Shown in pieces: positions 26,179 through 35,191 of a stretch of 56,501 nucleotides of DNA. A program made the translations under genes and the position numbers. Every line of letters starts with the position of its first letter. Position 1 is the stretch's first letter. This DNA is from Pseudoruegeria sp. SK021 (GTDB lineage: Bacteria > Pseudomonadota > Alphaproteobacteria > Rhodobacterales > Rhodobacteraceae), in NCBI RefSeq assembly GCF_002119405.1, contig NZ_MTBG01000023.1:1-56501 (forward strand). The letters run 5' to 3'. The notes beneath the pieces were generated by a model. That model worked only from the letters and a program-made list of their open reading frames with translations, searched no databases and had not been told where the DNA came from.

Positions 26179-27483
26179 TTAAATCCCAAGCCGGTCGCGC
26201 AGGGCGAACCAGGTCATTGCCAGGGCCAGTAGCGGGCTGCGCAGGGCGGTGCCGCCGGGAAAGCCGGGGGTGGGCAGACGGGCCATCAGATCGAAGCGAC
26301 CGGCGGTGCCGGCGATGGTTTCCGACAGAATCTCGCCCGCCAGAGTGGCCAGCGCGACACCATGGCCGGAATACCCCGATGCGGTCAGGATATTGGGGGC
26401 GAGAGCGGCAAAGCAGGGCAGGCGCGACCGGGTAATCGCCAAGGTGCCGCCCCACGCGTGATCAATGCGGACCCCGGCCAGTTGCGGATAGATGGCCAGC
26501 ATCGGCTTGCGGACCACGGCCGCAATGTCGCCCGGAAAGCGGTAGCCGTAGCTTTCGCCACCGCCGAACAGCAGGCGGCCATCTGCGGATTTGCGCCAAT
26601 AGTTCACCACGAACCGGTCGTCCGCCACGGCGATGTCCCCGGGCAGGATGTCAGGCGCACGGTCGGTCAGCGGTTCGGTGGCAAGGATGAAATTGTTGAT
26701 CGGCATCACCCGGGCGGCCACCTCGGGGGCCAATCCGCCGAGATAGCCATTGCAGGCGAGGATCAAATAGTCGGCGGTGATCTGCCCCGTGGCGGTGGTC
26801 ACTTGCGGGCGGGGACCGGCGGCAATGCCGATGACCTCGCTGCGTTCGTGCAAGACGGCTCCGGCGGCCTGCGCCGCTTGGGCCAGCCCAAGGGCAAAGC
26901 GCAGCGGGTGCAGGTGACCCGCGCCATGATCCAAAACACCACCGGCAAAGACCGGCGATCCGGTGGCGGCGGCGATGCCGTCGCGGTCCAACACCTCAAG
27001 CTGGCCATAGTCATAGCGGCGCGCCAGCGTATCGACGAGGGACAGAGCTTGTGGCAGCGCGCTGCTGTGGTGGTAGGCGTGGGCGACACCGGGGCGATAG
27101 GCGCAGTCGATGCCATGATCGGCAATCAGCTGGGCGACCTTTGCCTTGGCGTCCTCGCCGATCTGCCACAGGCGGGCGGCGTCGTCGGGACCAACGAGGG
27201 GCTCAAGCGCGTCTTGCTCAAGGCGTTGGCCCGATCCGACCTGACCGCCATTGCGCCCCGACGCACCAAACCCGATCCGCTGGGCTTCGACCAGCCGCAC
27301 CTGATAGCCGCGCTGGGCCAGATGCAGGGCCGCTGACAGACCGGTGTAACCGCCGCCAACGATGCAGACATCGGTGCGAACCGCGCCGGTCAGCGGTGGG
27401 CAAGGCGGCAGCGGATCGGCGGTGGCGGCGTACCAACTGGGCGGATAGGCCCCGTCTTGGTCATTGGCATGCAGCAGGTTCAT
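26179..27483 (-). CDS. FAD-dependent amine oxidase, gamma-glutamylputrescine oxidase-like
   Basis: 434 residues from ATG 27483, overlapping the upstream glutamine-synthetase-like stop by four bases. The DAO fold begins with a dinucleotide motif VCIVGGGYTGLSAALHLA (about 37-55), then VRLVEAQRIGFGASGRNGGQ. The FAD-binding C-terminal part contains WGGTLAITRSRLPC and SGYSGHGVALATLAGE. This arrangement matches PuuB/OrdL-type oxidases, which oxidise the free amine of gamma-glutamylated amines. Tight coupling to the ligase upstream supports the pairing: glutamylate, then oxidise. The exact amine is not known. Confidence 0.9.
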   Translation of the reverse strand: MNLLHANDQDGAYPPSWYAATADPLPPCPPLTGAVRTDVCIVGGGYTGLSAALHLAQRGYQVRLVEAQRIGFGASGRNGGQVGSGQRLEQDALEPLVGPDDAARLWQIGEDAKAKVAQLIADHGIDCAYRPGVAHAYHHSSALPQALSLVDTLARRYDYGQLEVLDRDGIAAATGSPVFAGGVLDHGAGHLHPLRFALGLAQAAQAAGAVLHERSEVIGIAAGPRPQVTTATGQITADYLILACNGYLGGLAPEVAARVMPINNFILATEPLTDRAPDILPGDIAVADDRFVVNYWRKSADGRLLFGGGESYGYRFPGDIAAVVRKPMLAIYPQLAGVRIDHAWGGTLAITRSRLPCFAALAPNILTASGYSGHGVALATLAGEILSETIAGTAGRFDLMARLPTPGFPGGTALRSPLLALAMTWFALRDRLGI

Positions 27484-28838
27484 ACGTTCAGCAACAGATG
27501 CTCGCGTTCCCACGGCGAGATCACGTGCAGAAACTCGGAATATTCGGTTTCCTTGACGATCTCATAGACCCGGGCGAATTCGCCGCCGAGGATCTCGCGC
27601 AGGCTTGCCGCTTCGCCGAACAGTTCCAGCGCATCATAAAGGCCGTTGGGGATTTCGGTATCGCCAGCATAGGCATCGCCCACGAACATCTCGGTCGGCT
27701 GCTTTTTCTCAATCAGGCCCAACAGACCGCAGGCCAGCGAGGCAGCGATGCCGAGATAGGGGTTGCAATCCATGCCCGCGATGCGGTTTTCAACGCGGCG
27801 GGCGTCGGGTTCCGAGATCGGCACCCGGATGCCGGTGGTGCGGTTGTCGCGGGCCCATTCCAGATTGATCGGCGCGGCGTGATCCTTGACGTAGCGGCGG
27901 TAGCTGTTGACGTACGGCGCAAGGATGGCCACGGCGCTGGGCAGGTGGTTCTGCATCCCGGCGATGAAGTGATAGAAAGCTTGGGTTTCCTCGCCCTCCG
28001 GGGACGAAAAGATGTTTCGCCCGGTGGCGCTGTCGACGACCGAATGGTGGATATGCATGGCCGAGCCCGGCTCGTCCTCGATCGGCTTGGCCATGAAGGT
28101 GGCAAAGCAGTCATGCCGGAAGGCGGCTTCGCGGATCAGGCGTTTGAAATAGAACACCTCATCGGCCAGCTTGACCGGATCGCCATGGCGCAGGTTGATT
28201 TCCAACTGACCAGCCCCGCCTTCTTGGGTGATGCCGTCAATCTCGAAGCCTTGGATTTCGGCGAATTCATAGATGTCGTCGATCACCGGGCCGTATTCAT
28301 CGACGGCGGTCAGGGAATAGGCTTGGCGCGCGGCGGCGGGCCGTCCCGAGCGGCCCATCATCGGTTTGATCGACACGCCGGGATCGACATTGCGGGCGAC
28401 GAGGAAAAATTCCATCTCGGGGGCGATGATCGGGGTCAGGCCGCGCTCTTTGAACAGGCTGACCACCCGTTTCAGGACGTTGCGCGGCGAGATCGCGATT
28501 GGCACGCCGCTGGGATCATAGGCGTCATGGATGATTTGAAGGGTTTTGTCCGCAGTCCAGGGCGCGGCGGTGGCGGTTTCGTAATCCGGGATCAGGGCCA
28601 TGTCTGGCTCGGTGAACCCGGCCTCGCCGGCCGCTTCGGCCCAGCCCCCGGCAATGGTCTGAAAGAACAGCGAGTCGGGCAGGTAGAACTTGCTTTGGCG
28701 CGCGAATTTCGCCGCCGGTACCGCCTTACCCCGGGCAATGCCGGGCAGGTCGGAAATGATGCATTCCACCTCGTCCAGACGGTGCCCTTCCAGATATTTC
28801 TGAGCGGCGGTGGGAATGCGGTCAAGCCAGTCGGACAT
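27480..28838 (-). CDS. Glutamine synthetase-like gamma-glutamylation ligase (PuuA type)
   Basis: 452 residues. Glutamine-synthetase fold with beta-grasp start (VECIISDLPGIARGKAVP) and catalytic core: APEMEFFLV, EGGAGQLEINL, SAMHIHHSVVD, the loop APYVNSYRRYVKDHAAP and ARDNRTTGIRVP. It lacks the C-terminal features of assimilatory GlnA and resembles gamma-glutamylputrescine synthetase, which joins glutamate to an amine with ATP. Three bases separate it from the amidotransferase gene upstream. It is one of two such enzymes in this run, so two substrates or two steps are possible. Confidence 0.9.
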   Translation of the reverse strand: MSDWLDRIPTAAQKYLEGHRLDEVECIISDLPGIARGKAVPAAKFARQSKFYLPDSLFFQTIAGGWAEAAGEAGFTEPDMALIPDYETATAAPWTADKTLQIIHDAYDPSGVPIAISPRNVLKRVVSLFKERGLTPIIAPEMEFFLVARNVDPGVSIKPMMGRSGRPAAARQAYSLTAVDEYGPVIDDIYEFAEIQGFEIDGITQEGGAGQLEINLRHGDPVKLADEVFYFKRLIREAAFRHDCFATFMAKPIEDEPGSAMHIHHSVVDSATGRNIFSSPEGEETQAFYHFIAGMQNHLPSAVAILAPYVNSYRRYVKDHAAPINLEWARDNRTTGIRVPISEPDARRVENRIAGMDCNPYLGIAASLACGLLGLIEKKQPTEMFVGDAYAGDTEIPNGLYDALELFGEAASLREILGGEFARVYEIVKETEYSEFLHVISPWEREHLLLNV

Positions 28839-28841
28839 GGG

Positions 28842-29567
28842 TTACATCCCTGTTGAAAGTGTGACGGGCGTGGCCGGGGTGGTGGCGCAAGCGGTCGTCA
28901 GGAAATCCGCGATGAATGCGGCCGTGGCGCCGGTATCCAGTGGCAAATCGTAGGAACGTTCGGCGGCGGACATAATCCCGGGCGGATATTCCGGGTAATC
29001 AAAGCGCAGCAGGATATAGTCGCGGGCCACATCGGTGCCCAATTCGGGATGGGGCTGTAGGGTCAGGATGGTCTGGCCCATGGTGAAGCCCGCGATGGGA
29101 CAGGCATCGTTGCGGGCAATTACCGTGGCTCCGGCGGGCAATGCGATCACCTGATCTTGGTGCCATGCGGTCAACGCCAACGGCCCCGCGCCGTCCACCT
29201 GATAAACCTGCCGCCCGACATTCCAGCCGCTGGGGGCTTTCACGACGGTGCCGCCAAGGGCTTGAGCGATGGCCTGATGGCCAAAGCAAATGCCCACCAT
29301 CGGACGTTTCGCCGCCCATGCGGCGCGGATGAAATCCTCAAGCGGCGGGATAAAGGCGTGGTCCTCATAGACGCCATAGCGCGAGCCGGTCACCAGCCAC
29401 GCATCGGCGGCGTCAACATTCTCCGGAAACGCCATATCCATGACCGACCAAGTGGAAAAACGCCAACCGCGCCCGCCCAGCAGACGCTGGAACATGTCGG
29501 AATAGCTGCCATAGGTGGCCGCCACTTCGGGCGGAACCGGGCCGCATTGCAGAATGCCTAGATGCAT
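28842..29567 (-). CDS. Class I glutamine amidotransferase-domain protein
   Basis: 241 residues, one GATase-1 domain of the GMP-synthase-like type. The nucleophile Cys sits in VGICFGHQAIAQALGG, and the His/Glu pair in LTLQPHPELG. No synthetase partner domain is attached. Located between two glutamylation ligases it may hydrolyse a gamma-glutamyl intermediate, as PuuD does for gamma-glutamyl-GABA, though PuuD belongs to a different branch. That is inference from position. Only three bases separate it from the next gene. Confidence 0.87.
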   Translation of the reverse strand: MHLGILQCGPVPPEVAATYGSYSDMFQRLLGGRGWRFSTWSVMDMAFPENVDAADAWLVTGSRYGVYEDHAFIPPLEDFIRAAWAAKRPMVGICFGHQAIAQALGGTVVKAPSGWNVGRQVYQVDGAGPLALTAWHQDQVIALPAGATVIARNDACPIAGFTMGQTILTLQPHPELGTDVARDYILLRFDYPEYPPGIMSAAERSYDLPLDTGATAAFIADFLTTACATTPATPVTLSTGM

Positions 29568-29625
29568 GGAAGCCTCACATGATGTCGCCCGACGCTAGTC
29601 TTAGGGCAGACGCAGCGCAAGCGGA

Positions 29626-30939
29626 TCAAACGCGTTCGAACACCGACAGGATCTGGTCGTTGGCAGATAGCGCGTTGGTCTTGATCTGCTCTTGGCGTTT
29701 GACCATGGCCAGCATCTCGACCAGCCGGGGCCGGAAAACACGGGTCATCCGCGGCGAGGTCGCGAAGCGGTCGATGGCGTCGTCCCAACTGGTCGGGCAT
29801 TTCAGGATGCGCTGGCCGTAGGCGTTGCCAAGAATCGGGTCGGGCGGCGACAGGCCGTCCTCAATGCCGATGATCGCGGTGCCAAGGATGGCGGCCATGA
29901 CCAGATAGGGGTTGGTGTCGCCCCCGGCCGAGCGATGCTCAATCCGGCGCGCCGCCGGTGGGCCGCCGGGAATGCGGATCGCGGTGGTGCGGTTCTCATA
30001 GCCCCATGACGCCCCGATCGGCGCATGGTTTTCCGGCGTCATCCGCGCATAGCTATTGCCGTTCGGCGCAAAGATCAGGGTTGCGCCGGGCATGCCTGCG
30101 ACACAGCCTGCCACCGCTTGTTTCATCACGGCAGAGCCGGTCATGTGCCCGTTGTCGAAGATGTTGCGTTTCTTGTCGTCCAGCACCGAGAAATGCACAT
30201 GCAACCCGTTGCCGGCATCGGCATCGAAGGGCTTGGCCATGAAGCTGGCGGCCATGCCGTGCTTGCGGGCGATGCCGCGCACCAGCGATTTGAACAGCCA
30301 GGTGTCATCGGCCACCCGCATGGCGGGGCCATGATCGAGGTTGATCTCGAACTGTCCCAGTCCCGATTCCGAAATGGCGGCTTGGGCTTGAATGCCCATC
30401 GCTTCGGCCCCGTCATACAGATCGTCGAAGAAATGCGCGAAACTGTCCAGCGCCGTGACCGAGTTGATCGCCTGTCCGGTCAGGGGCCGCCCGGTCATCG
30501 GCGACCGCACGGTATCCAGCGCGCCGCCGCTGTCATCGACAAGGGTGAATTCCAGCTCGGTGGCGGCGATGACCTTCCAGCCCTGCTTGGAATATCGGCT
30601 GAGAACCCGGGCGAGGGCATGGCGCGGATCGGCGTCGAACGGTGCGCCATCGTCGGTATACATCCACATCGGCACCAATGTTGCGGGCTCGGGCAACCAC
30701 GGCATCGGCACGGGCCCGCGTTCGGTACAGCGCAATTGCCCGTCCGCATCGCCCGAGGCATGGACCAGCGGGCTGTCTTCGATGTCGGCGCCCCACAGAT
30801 CCAGCGTCAGCACCGACAGCGGCATGCGTTGACCGCTGTATTCCAACTGGGTGGCGTGGCGGGCCGGAAGACGTTTGCCGCGCATCTGACCGTTGAGATC
30901 GGCGCAGGCGGTGCGCAGGCTGGGAGTGGTAATGTCCAT
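29626..30939 (-). CDS. Second glutamine synthetase-like gamma-glutamylation ligase
   Basis: 437 residues, homologous to but clearly different from its neighbour at 27480. Core motifs: AATELEFTLVDD, SESGLGQFEINLDHG, NGLHVHFSVLD, FAPNGNSYARMTPENHAP and ENRTTAIRIPGGPP. The N-terminal part (LRTACADLNGQMRGKRLPA) keeps the ligase pattern. It heads the enzyme part of the run, 90 bases after the permease gene and 58 before the amidotransferase. A role in gamma-glutamylation of an amine or amino acid is inferred from family and neighbours. Confidence 0.9.
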   Translation of the reverse strand: MDITTPSLRTACADLNGQMRGKRLPARHATQLEYSGQRMPLSVLTLDLWGADIEDSPLVHASGDADGQLRCTERGPVPMPWLPEPATLVPMWMYTDDGAPFDADPRHALARVLSRYSKQGWKVIAATELEFTLVDDSGGALDTVRSPMTGRPLTGQAINSVTALDSFAHFFDDLYDGAEAMGIQAQAAISESGLGQFEINLDHGPAMRVADDTWLFKSLVRGIARKHGMAASFMAKPFDADAGNGLHVHFSVLDDKKRNIFDNGHMTGSAVMKQAVAGCVAGMPGATLIFAPNGNSYARMTPENHAPIGASWGYENRTTAIRIPGGPPAARRIEHRSAGGDTNPYLVMAAILGTAIIGIEDGLSPPDPILGNAYGQRILKCPTSWDDAIDRFATSPRMTRVFRPRLVEMLAMVKRQEQIKTNALSANDQILSVFERV

Positions 30940-31029
30940 GGTCTGACCGGGGGCCTTTTCTTGCGGAGGAGGTGGCAGCGCGTTCGGTGCCCCTGCGGCC
31001 GAAGAACATCGGCCGCAGGGGCTGATGGA

Positions 31030-31869
31030 TTAGCGGATCAATTGCGGCCGATAGCGAATGCGCGACCGGGCTGCGGGGGCCAGATGCCGGTTCAGCCGGC
31101 GGTTGACCTGCCCGAAAATGGTGATCACCACCAAGGTTAGCAGCACGAAATATCCGGCAACGATAGGATAGGCCACGAAGGGGTTAAAGGTCTTGTCGGC
31201 GAAATAGCTGGCGTAATACAGGGCGTCGCCTTGCTGTTTCCATGCCGGAAAGCCCGAGAAATAAACCAAGGTGGTGGCGTGGAACAGAAAGATCGCTTCG
31301 TTGGTATAGGCCGGCCATGCCAGCCGCAGCATGGTGGGCCAAGTTACCCGGCGAAACTTGGTCCAGCCGGTCAGGCCGTACGCATCTGCGGCCTCTAGAT
31401 CGCCCTTGGGCACCGACCGCAGTGCGCCATAAAAAATCTCGCCGGAATAAGCGGCGGTGTTCAGAAACAACACCACCAACGCCCCGGCCCATGCCTTGGT
31501 CAGCCAGCTGGTCTGGGCGGTGAGATGGGTGAAGCCGAGATTGATGTCGATGCCGGATTTGGGCAGCAGCACGAAGGTTTCATAGGCCAAAAAGAACTGA
31601 ATGAACAACGGCGAGCCGCGCAGCACGAAGATGAACCATTCCGACGGCTTGCGGATCAGCGCCACCGGGCTGGCCTTGCCCATGGCCACGGCGGTGGCCA
31701 GAACGAACCCAAAGATCAGCGCCAGAACCCCGAAATAGATGTTCCAGATCATCCCAGAGCCAATCAGGGTAAACTGCTGGCACAGGGTAAAATCCGACCG
31801 GGGCAACAGGCGCTCGCCGATCCCGATGGAACGCAGGCCATAGGCTTGGATGGTCTCAAAGCAGGTCAT
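31030..31869 (-). CDS. Polar amino acid/opine-type ABC permease (HisM-like)
   Basis: 279 residues from ATG 31869, which overlaps the preceding permease stop by four bases. Five to six membrane segments. The transport-domain motif is EIFYGALRSVPKGDLEAADAYG (EAA loop), with FVLRGSPLFIQFFLAYE before it. It is the second of two permeases, matching HisQ/HisM pairs that carry histidine, lysine, arginine, ornithine or opines. Likely forms a heterodimer with the product of 31866-32747. Confidence 0.92.
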   Translation of the reverse strand: MTCFETIQAYGLRSIGIGERLLPRSDFTLCQQFTLIGSGMIWNIYFGVLALIFGFVLATAVAMGKASPVALIRKPSEWFIFVLRGSPLFIQFFLAYETFVLLPKSGIDINLGFTHLTAQTSWLTKAWAGALVVLFLNTAAYSGEIFYGALRSVPKGDLEAADAYGLTGWTKFRRVTWPTMLRLAWPAYTNEAIFLFHATTLVYFSGFPAWKQQGDALYYASYFADKTFNPFVAYPIVAGYFVLLTLVVITIFGQVNRRLNRHLAPAARSRIRYRPQLIR

Positions 31870-32747
31870 GCGGTGGCCTTTCGCTGGGCTTCTCCGGCCA
31901 AGGTGGCCTGCCCGTGGGACAGACGCCGCATGAGATGCTGGAAGACGGTGTCCGACACCTGCGTCAGACTGAGGTAGAACACCAGCAGACCAAGGAAGTA
32001 ATACAGCCGCCAGTCCGGGTGCGGATAGCTGAAGGTACTGGTCTTGGCACCGCCCAGTTCGCGCGCCCAATAGACGATATCTTCGACCCCAAGAAGAAAC
32101 AGCAGGGGCGTTGCCTTGACCAAAATTTGCCACAGGTTCGACAGGCCAGGCAGGGCATAGACCCACATTTGCGGCACGAGGATCCGCCAAAAGGTCTGGC
32201 GCTTGCTCATGCCATAGGCCGCGGCGGTCTCAATCTGGCCCACTGGCACAGCCGTCATCGCGCCTGACAGGACATTGGCAGCAAATGCGCCGAAGACGAT
32301 GGCAAAGGCGATCATGGCCAACGCAAAGCCATACACCTCATGCGCCCATTGCGGCGCGTTCGACAGCGGCAGCTTAGCGGCGGTACAGACCACGAAATCG
32401 CTGCCCTGCCGGATCGGCGCGTCCCAGTCGGGGCATTTGACCTTGTGGCGTAGCCATTCCAGCCCCTGATCCATCGCAATGGGAACAAACAGGAAGAACA
32501 CGATGTCCGGCACGCCCCGGACCATGGCGGTATAGGTTTTCCCGAGCCAGCGCAGCGGGGCGATGTCGGACCGGGCCGCCATTGCGCCGCCGAAGCCGAA
32601 CAGCATGGCAAAGGGCGCTGTGATGGCGAGCAGCGCCAGAACGGTCAGGAATGAGCCGTAAAACGCCATGTGCTTGCCCGTTGTCAGATAACAGGCAAGC
32701 CATGGCAGTCCATCAAGCAGCGAAGGATCGGCGCAGCTTTCAAACAT
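31866..32747 (-). CDS. Polar amino acid/opine-type ABC permease (HisQ-like)
   Basis: 293 residues. Membrane segments near 30-55, 85-100, 140-165, 205-220 and 255-275. EAA-loop equivalent: NVLSGAMTAVPVGQIETAAAYG. A Cys/Asp-rich insert between the second and third helices (VKCPDWDAPIRQ, about 100-130) lengthens it relative to the 228-residue HisQ; this insert appears in related alphaproteobacterial transporters. Pairs with the overlapping downstream permease. Confidence 0.92.
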   Translation of the reverse strand: MFESCADPSLLDGLPWLACYLTTGKHMAFYGSFLTVLALLAITAPFAMLFGFGGAMAARSDIAPLRWLGKTYTAMVRGVPDIVFFLFVPIAMDQGLEWLRHKVKCPDWDAPIRQGSDFVVCTAAKLPLSNAPQWAHEVYGFALAMIAFAIVFGAFAANVLSGAMTAVPVGQIETAAAYGMSKRQTFWRILVPQMWVYALPGLSNLWQILVKATPLLFLLGVEDIVYWARELGGAKTSTFSYPHPDWRLYYFLGLLVFYLSLTQVSDTVFQHLMRRLSHGQATLAGEAQRKATA

Positions 32748-32786
32748 CGGGCGAACCCGCGATCAGGCCGGGCCGGTCCATCCGCA

Positions 32787-33509
32787 TCAGTAGGTTGCCG
32801 TTTCCGGACCGAACCATTTGACCAACAGCGCGTTCAGGCTGCCGTCCTCTTTCATCGACGTGATTGCCGCCGACAACTTGTCTTGCAGCTCGCTATCCGA
32901 TTGGCGCACGCCGACAGCAATGCCATCGCCGAGCAGGACATCGTCCCCGACGAAGATCAGATCGGATTCGGCGACGATGGTGACCAGAAAATCCTTGTCG
33001 GTGAAGGCCGCGTCGGCTTCGCCGTTCTTGACGGCGGCAATGGTTTCATCGGGGGTGGCGAATTCCAGCAGGGCGGCACCGGATTCGGCCACATAGCCGG
33101 CTTGTAGCGTGCCGGTCTGCGCCGCGATCACGGCCTCGGACAGATCAAGGTCATCGCTCAGCGCGGCATAGGCAGAGGCGGCTGGCGGGTAGTAATCTTG
33201 GGTAAAGGCAATCACTTCTTTACGCTCATCCGTGATCGACATGCCCGCGATGATGGCATCGTAATTGCCCGACACCAGGTTCGGGATGATGCTGTCCCAA
33301 TCGTTGGTGACCCATTCGCAGGTCAGGTTGGCGCGGAGGCACAATTCGTCGCCCAGTTCGCGTTCCATCCCGTCAACGTCACCATTGTCGTTGATGAAGT
33401 TGTACGGAGGATAGGCGCCTTCGGTTCCCAAACGAACGGTGTCTTGGGCAAAGGCCGTCGCGGCGCTGAGGCTGAGGATCGCGGCAGTGAGGGTTAGAAA
33501 GGACTTCAA
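32787..33509 (-). CDS. Periplasmic amino acid/amine-binding protein of the ABC transporter
   Basis: About 240 residues. An ATG at 33521 has no ribosome-binding site, while a TTG 12 bases downstream (33509) has GGAG six bases before it and begins directly with the signal peptide (KSFLTLTAAILSLSAATAFA). I therefore prefer the TTG. Mature protein: VRLGTEGAYPPYNFINDNG, SDITDERKEV-like region (GMSITDERKEVIAFTQDYY) and DAAFTDKDF, typical of the SBP_bac_3 family. It delivers ligand to the two permeases; the ligand is likely a basic amino acid or polyamine-like amine, judged from the enzyme genes beyond. Confidence 0.9.
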   Translation of the reverse strand: MKSFLTLTAAILSLSAATAFAQDTVRLGTEGAYPPYNFINDNGDVDGMERELGDELCLRANLTCEWVTNDWDSIIPNLVSGNYDAIIAGMSITDERKEVIAFTQDYYPPAASAYAALSDDLDLSEAVIAAQTGTLQAGYVAESGAALLEFATPDETIAAVKNGEADAAFTDKDFLVTIVAESDLIFVGDDVLLGDGIAVGVRQSDSELQDKLSAAITSMKEDGSLNALLVKWFGPETATY

Positions 33510-33546
33510 TGGATGCTCCATTTTATAGCAGGGAATAACAAAGGGG

Positions 33547-34320
33547 TCAGGCGGGGACCGAGGCTGACAGAAATTGTTGCAGCCGGGCCGATTTCGGGGC
33601 CGAGAACAGCGTCACTGGCGGGCCTTCTTCTTCGATTAAGCCTTGATGCAAGAACACCACATGCGAGGACACATCCTGTGCCATCCGCATGTCATGGGTC
33701 ACAATGATCATGGTGCGCCCTTCAGCGGCCAAATCTTTGATCACCTTGACCACTTCTTGTTCCAGTTCGGGATCAAGCGCCGAGGTCGGTTCGTCAAACA
33801 GCAGCGCCTTTGGCTCCATCGCCAATGCCCGGGCGATGGCGGCGCGCTGTTGTTGACCGCCGGATAATTGCGCCGGGTAGGCGTCGCATTTGTCGCCGAT
33901 GCCGACCTTGTCCAGCAGGGCGCGGGCGCGGGCCTCGACCTCGGCCCGGTCTTGTTTCAGGACGGTGACCGGGGCCTCCATCACATTGCCAAGGATGGTC
34001 ATATGCGCCCAGAGGTTGAACTGCTGGAACACCATGGACAGGTTGGTCCGCACCCGAAGGACCTGATGCTTGTCGGCAGGGCGGCGATCATGCTGCGTGC
34101 CCGCCCAGCGGATTGGGTCGCCGTCGAACAGAATGTCGCCCGATTGGCTGTGCTCAAGCAGGTTCGCGCATCGCAGAAGGGTCGATTTTCCCGACCCGGA
34201 GGAACCGATCAGCGACACCACATCGCCGCGATGGGCGGTCAACGACACGCCCTTCAAAACCTCCAAGCCGCCGTAGGCTTTGTGAAGGTCGCGAATCTCG
34301 ATGACGGGCTTGGGTTGCAA
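33547..34320 (-). CDS. ABC transporter ATPase (HisP-like)
   Basis: 257 residues with a TTG start at 34320; AGGA lies about nine bases upstream. Walker A GSSGSGKST, Q-loop FQQFNLWAHMT, signature LSGGQQQR, Walker B ALLFDEPTSALD and the H-loop VTHDM are complete. First gene of the transporter, 37 bases before the binding-protein gene. Bases 34321-34417 upstream should contain the promoter of the whole run; no clear sigma-70 hexamers were seen. Confidence 0.95.
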   Translation of the reverse strand: MQPKPVIEIRDLHKAYGGLEVLKGVSLTAHRGDVVSLIGSSGSGKSTLLRCANLLEHSQSGDILFDGDPIRWAGTQHDRRPADKHQVLRVRTNLSMVFQQFNLWAHMTILGNVMEAPVTVLKQDRAEVEARARALLDKVGIGDKCDAYPAQLSGGQQQRAAIARALAMEPKALLFDEPTSALDPELEQEVVKVIKDLAAEGRTMIIVTHDMRMAQDVSSHVVFLHQGLIEEEGPPVTLFSAPKSARLQQFLSASVPA

Positions 34321-34417
34321 GCGGGGGTTCCTTCCATGTGACGAAGTATTTACCAGTCACTGGGCGCAGGAATGCAAGACCCAACGCGGCGGAAATTGCG
34401 TTTTCTTAGGCAAAGGC

Positions 34418-34595
34418 CTAGGAAAGTGGCGGCAGAGCGGGCAGCCGCAGGTCCGACGCCGTGTCCGCGTCAGCGATTTCGAACAGGTGCAGACGCGCGC
34501 CAAGATCGGGGGGGCGGTGCGGTCCCGATGATGCGCAGCGTCCCGGTTTCGGTGGCCGTTTCGGGCCGGTCACAGATCGGCAGGTCGGCGGTCAT
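34418..34595 (-). pseudogene. Small ORF overlapping terB, interrupted by a C7 run
   Basis: An ATG at 34595 overlaps the terB stop by four bases (ATGA). The frame runs MTADLPICDRPETATETG, TLRIIGTAPP, then hits a run of seven C (G7 at 34508-34514 on the plus strand) and soon a stop at 34470. If the run had six C, the frame would continue PDLGARLHLFEIADADT and SDLRLPALPPLS to a TAG at 34418, with GC-rich third positions as in real genes here, giving 58 residues. It may be a sequencing error, a phase-variable run or a pseudogene. No family recognised. Confidence 0.45.
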
Positions 34596-35038
34596 CCGGC
34601 GGTCTTGGCTTGAACCTTCTGGCGGGCAAGGTTGCTGTCCTGATCCGACACGCCGAGGAAGCTAGAGACCATCCGCAGCAGGCTTTCCTCTTCCGGGTCG
34701 CGATCACCGTCGGCAAGGGCGACTTCCCAGAGGGCCTGAATGACGCCGATGCGGTCGTCGTATTCCACCGCATCCTTGATCGCGCGGGTGAATCGCACCG
34801 TGTCGGGCGCTTGGGCTTCCAGTTCTTCACCTTGGCTGCGCAGACCTGCGGCGGCAAAGGGCGACAGGCCATAGCGGGCGACGAGGATGCGGTCGATCCG
34901 GGTCATTTCGGCAAGGTCATAGGTGTCATCGGCCCGGGCCACCCGCACCAGAAGTGCGGTCAAGGCCAGTCGGGCATCCGCATCGGTCAGCGGGGCGGGA
35001 TCGGGGGCCATCAGGCCTTTTAGGAAATCACCAAACAT
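34592..35038 (-). CDS. TerB-family protein
   Basis: 148 residues from ATG 35038; a much longer open frame upstream is an antisense reading of the glycosyltransferase. The sequence is helical and acidic, with the TerB pattern ALLVRVARADDTYDLAEMTRID and VIQALWEVALADGDRDPEEESLLR. Family members resemble tellurite-resistance TerB and DnaJ-associated TerB domains and bind divalent metal through acidic loops. No other ter genes are present, so tellurite resistance is not implied. Confidence 0.83.
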   Translation of the reverse strand: MFGDFLKGLMAPDPAPLTDADARLALTALLVRVARADDTYDLAEMTRIDRILVARYGLSPFAAAGLRSQGEELEAQAPDTVRFTRAIKDAVEYDDRIGVIQALWEVALADGDRDPEEESLLRMVSSFLGVSDQDSNLARQKVQAKTAG

Positions 35039-35191
35039 GCGGCCAAACCTAAGAGGATCGCGGCCCAAGGAAAAGCCAGAATCGACCGACGCGCTGCGGT
35101 TGCTGCAATCGGCCTGCGCTGCTACTCGGACACATAGTGCGGGCGGCATGTCTGGTGGCTTGCGCAGTGGTCCGTGACAAGGGAGGCGGAA

